From: Thermoanaerobaculia bacterium
GTDB taxonomy: Bacteria; Acidobacteriota; Thermoanaerobaculia; Multivoradales; JAHEKO01
Direction: 5' to 3'
DNA: 5,765 nt
Assembly: GCA_029287645.1 (NCBI GenBank)
Contig: JARFQS010000091.1
Coordinates: forward strand, 1-5,765
Numbering within the stretch: position 1 is the first letter of the stretch; the number at the start of each line of letters is the position of its first letter. Shown here piece by piece: positions 4,578 through 5,765 of the stretch. Under the pieces are notes generated by a model. It did not search any database. It was not told where the DNA came from and saw only the letters and a list, made by a program, of their open reading frames with translations. A program made the position numbers and the translations under genes.

Positions 4578-5360
4578 TTGCGGATCGAGACGCTCATGAA
4601 CGGAGAGCGGGACAAGTACTCTCGGTTGGAATATCGCCGCCTCATTGCCTGGCCGAGCCGCATCCAGCGTGAGGCTGACCTCCTGGAAAGAGTGCTGAGC
4701 TCTGGCCCTTCCAGGCGGGTGCTCGATCTCGGTTGCGGAACAGGGGAGCATGCCCGATTCCTGGGGCAGAAGGGCTACCGGGTGATAGGGGTCGACTCGT
4801 CGGAGTCGCAGATCGAGACGGCGCGGGACGTTCCAGCACCGACGGGAGTCGAGTTTGTCCATGGAGATCTCGGTGAGTTGGATAGCTTGCTGACGGGTAT
4901 CTTCGGCGGAGCCATCTGTCTCGGCAATACACTGCCTCATCTGCTGACACCCGTCCGTCTGGGTCGATTCCTGTCTGGGCTCCGCGACCGCCTTGCGGAG
5001 GGTGCTCCACTTCTTCTCCAGTTGCTCAACTACGAGAGGATCTTCCACCGGGAAGAGAGATGCCTACCGGTCAGCCTGTGCCCTGACGAATCCGGCGACA
5101 TCGTCTTCCTACGACTCATGAACCTACATTCGGACGGCACCGTCACCTTTTTTCCTTCGACGCTGAAGCTCCGACCTGGCGAGGATCCCCCACTCGAAGT
5201 CAAGGCGTCCAAGGAGGTGAGGCTCCGGGGTTGGCGCCTCGCGGAGCTCGAAGAGGCCTTCGAAGCAGCCGGTTTCGGGGTCTCTGAGCGTCTCGGTTCC
5301 TTCGATGGCAGTGCTTACCAGGCCACCGAATCGAGGGATCTGATCGTCGTCGCGCGCTGA
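4578..5360 (+). CDS. Class I SAM-dependent methyltransferase, substrate unknown
   Basis: The protein is 260 residues from the TTG start. It has the Rossmann-fold methyltransferase motifs in order: motif I VLDLGCGTGEHARFL (48-62) for the SAM glycine loop, the acidic end of strand 2 at VIGVDSS (69-75, Asp73 for the SAM ribose), HGDLGEL (95-101) for adenine contact, and a motif IV-like ICLGNTLPHL (113-122). The C-terminal half (about 125-260) carries a long beta-rich insertion and ends with AFEAAGFGVSERLGSF, the usual final strand pattern. The LGNTLPHL motif is seen in small-molecule methyltransferases such as the glycine/sarcosine type, but the substrate cannot be read from sequence. No signal peptide or membrane segment is seen, so it is cytosolic. 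It follows the cytochrome gene by 30 bases and is probably in the same transcript, although the Rieske gene after it has its own promoter. A link to quinone, haem or protein methylation is speculation. Start could also be ATG 4596. Confidence 0.87.
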   Translation: MRIETLMNGERDKYSRLEYRRLIAWPSRIQREADLLERVLSSGPSRRVLDLGCGTGEHARFLGQKGYRVIGVDSSESQIETARDVPAPTGVEFVHGDLGELDSLLTGIFGGAICLGNTLPHLLTPVRLGRFLSGLRDRLAEGAPLLLQLLNYERIFHREERCLPVSLCPDESGDIVFLRLMNLHSDGTVTFFPSTLKLRPGEDPPLEVKASKEVRLRGWRLAELEEAFEAAGFGVSERLGSFDGSAYQATESRDLIVVAR

Positions 5361-5380
5361 GCCGGGTGTCGCGCCGCCCC

Positions 5381-5409
5381 TTGACACCTCGGCGGGCTTG
5401 CACTACAAA
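5381..5409 (+). promoter_or_regulatory. Strong sigma70-type promoter for the Rieske gene
   Basis: An exact TTGACA (5381-5386), a 17-base spacer and TACAAA (5404-5409, four of six matches to TATAAT). Transcription would start near 5416, giving a leader of about 68 bases. It sits 21 bases after the methyltransferase stop, so the Rieske gene and whatever follows form a separate transcription unit. Confidence 0.7.
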
Positions 5410-5414
5410 GTGCA
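5399..5414. promoter_or_regulatory. Perfect 16-bp palindrome over the -10 element, candidate operator
   Basis: TGCACTACAAAGTGCA has exact 6-bp arms (TGCACT/AGTGCA) around a four-base centre and covers the whole predicted -10 element. A dimeric regulator bound here would block RNA polymerase. The arm spacing resembles Crp/Fnr-type dyads in size, and the Crp/Fnr protein encoded at 3402-4091 has a non-standard recognition helix, but a direct link is inference. Confidence 0.55.
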
Positions 5415-5483
5415 CACCAGTTACCGAATCGAGGACGAGAAGGCCGCGCGACTCGCAGGGCGCGAGGCATCTCTCTCTAAGGG

Positions 5484-5765
5484 ATGGCTGAAGAAAAGAC
5501 CAAGGGAAAGAGTGTCGAGAAGGTTTCCCGCCGAGGCTTCTTTTCATGGGCGGCGATGGCGTGGATCGGGTTCACTGCAGCGATCGGCGGGTGCGTCACC
5601 GCCTTCAACCGCTTTCTCTTCCCCAATGTGCTCTACGAGCCTCCCACGACCTTCCGGGTCGGACTGGCTGAAGATTTCAGCCCCGGCGTGGTCGACGAGC
5701 GCTTCAAGGAATCGAACGGCGTCTGGATCGTCAACAGCAATGGCAAGCTCTACGCGCTGATAGCC
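5484..5765 (+). CDS. Rieske iron-sulfur protein, N-terminal 94 residues (cytochrome bc/b6f-type complex), cut by window edge
   Basis: Translation from ATG 5484 gives 94 residues open to the right edge. A basic N-terminus leads to a twin-arginine motif (VSRRGFFSW, 14-22) and one membrane segment (about 21-41, ending GGCVTAF), then FPNVLYEPPTTFRVGL (46-61) and a beta-strand region (GVWIVNSNGKLYALIA) opening the Rieske fold. Uncleaved Tat signal-anchors of this form are typical of QcrA/PetC Rieske subunits, which carry electrons from quinol to cytochrome c. The [2Fe-2S] ligands (CxH and CxxH) would lie beyond the window, so they could not be checked. An in-frame TAA at 5478-5480 and no other start before the RR motif fix ATG 5484; oddly, the purine-rich AAGGG abuts the ATG, so no properly spaced ribosome site is seen. 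Cytochrome b is expected next (inference). Confidence 0.85.
   Translation, partial: MAEEKTKGKSVEKVSRRGFFSWAAMAWIGFTAAIGGCVTAFNRFLFPNVLYEPPTTFRVGLAEDFSPGVVDERFKESNGVWIVNSNGKLYALIA

Noticed and set aside
4281..5048. Minus-strand open frame across the cytochrome c and methyltransferase genes
   Set aside because: Both plus-strand genes have clear family motifs and ribosome sites; the antisense translation has no recognisable features.
5398..5760. Plus-strand open frame overlapping the Rieske gene in another phase
   Set aside because: It begins inside the promoter, is serine/arginine-rich and has no motif, while the ATG 5484 frame gives a Tat signal-anchor and Rieske N-terminus.

Overview
The window looks like chromosomal DNA from a GC-rich, Gram-negative-type, respiring bacterium. 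It has twin-arginine signal peptides, a lipoprotein cytochrome c, a pilin-type protein and respiratory electron-transfer genes. The combination of an alternative complex III (ACIII) start, a HEAT-repeat membrane protein, a Crp/Fnr regulator and a Rieske protein would fit Acidobacteriota or a similar phylum. That placement is inference from gene content only. No mobile element, CRISPR array, tRNA or rRNA was recognised.

Layout: the left part is on the minus strand. It reads, in transcription order, a GspG-like prepilin (2247-1711), a short gap with a weak hairpin, a sigma70-type promoter (about 1633-1606), the pentaheme cytochrome ActA (1511-864), and the first 279 residues of ActB (from 837, running off the left edge). 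ActA and ActB open an ACIII operon, a membrane quinol:electron-acceptor oxidoreductase. The right part is on the plus strand: a membrane-anchored HEAT-repeat protein (2485-3351), a Crp/Fnr-family regulator (3402-4091), a monoheme cytochrome c lipoprotein (4170-4547), a class I SAM-dependent methyltransferase starting at TTG (4578-5360), and the first 94 residues of a Rieske iron-sulfur protein (5484 to the right edge).

The 237-base gap between the divergent pilin and HEAT genes is rich in signals. A near-consensus sigma54 (-24/-12) element faces the pilin, with two inverted repeats upstream of it where an enhancer-binding activator could sit. The HEAT-gene side carries a perfect 7-bp hairpin in its leader. 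The Rieske gene has its own promoter (exact TTGACA, 17-bp spacer, TACAAA) with a perfect 16-bp palindrome lying across the -10 element. The ACIII promoter carries an exact 8-bp tandem repeat between -35 and -10.

Working model (inference): two different quinol-oxidising systems, ACIII and a Rieske/cytochrome b type complex, start at one locus and read outward. A soluble-domain cytochrome c and a redox or nitric-oxide type Crp/Fnr regulator lie between them. The regulator and the repeats at the two respiratory promoters are natural candidates for switching between the two systems. No part is clearly a new biological system; the points most worth following are the regulatory architecture and the unexplained HEAT and methyltransferase genes.
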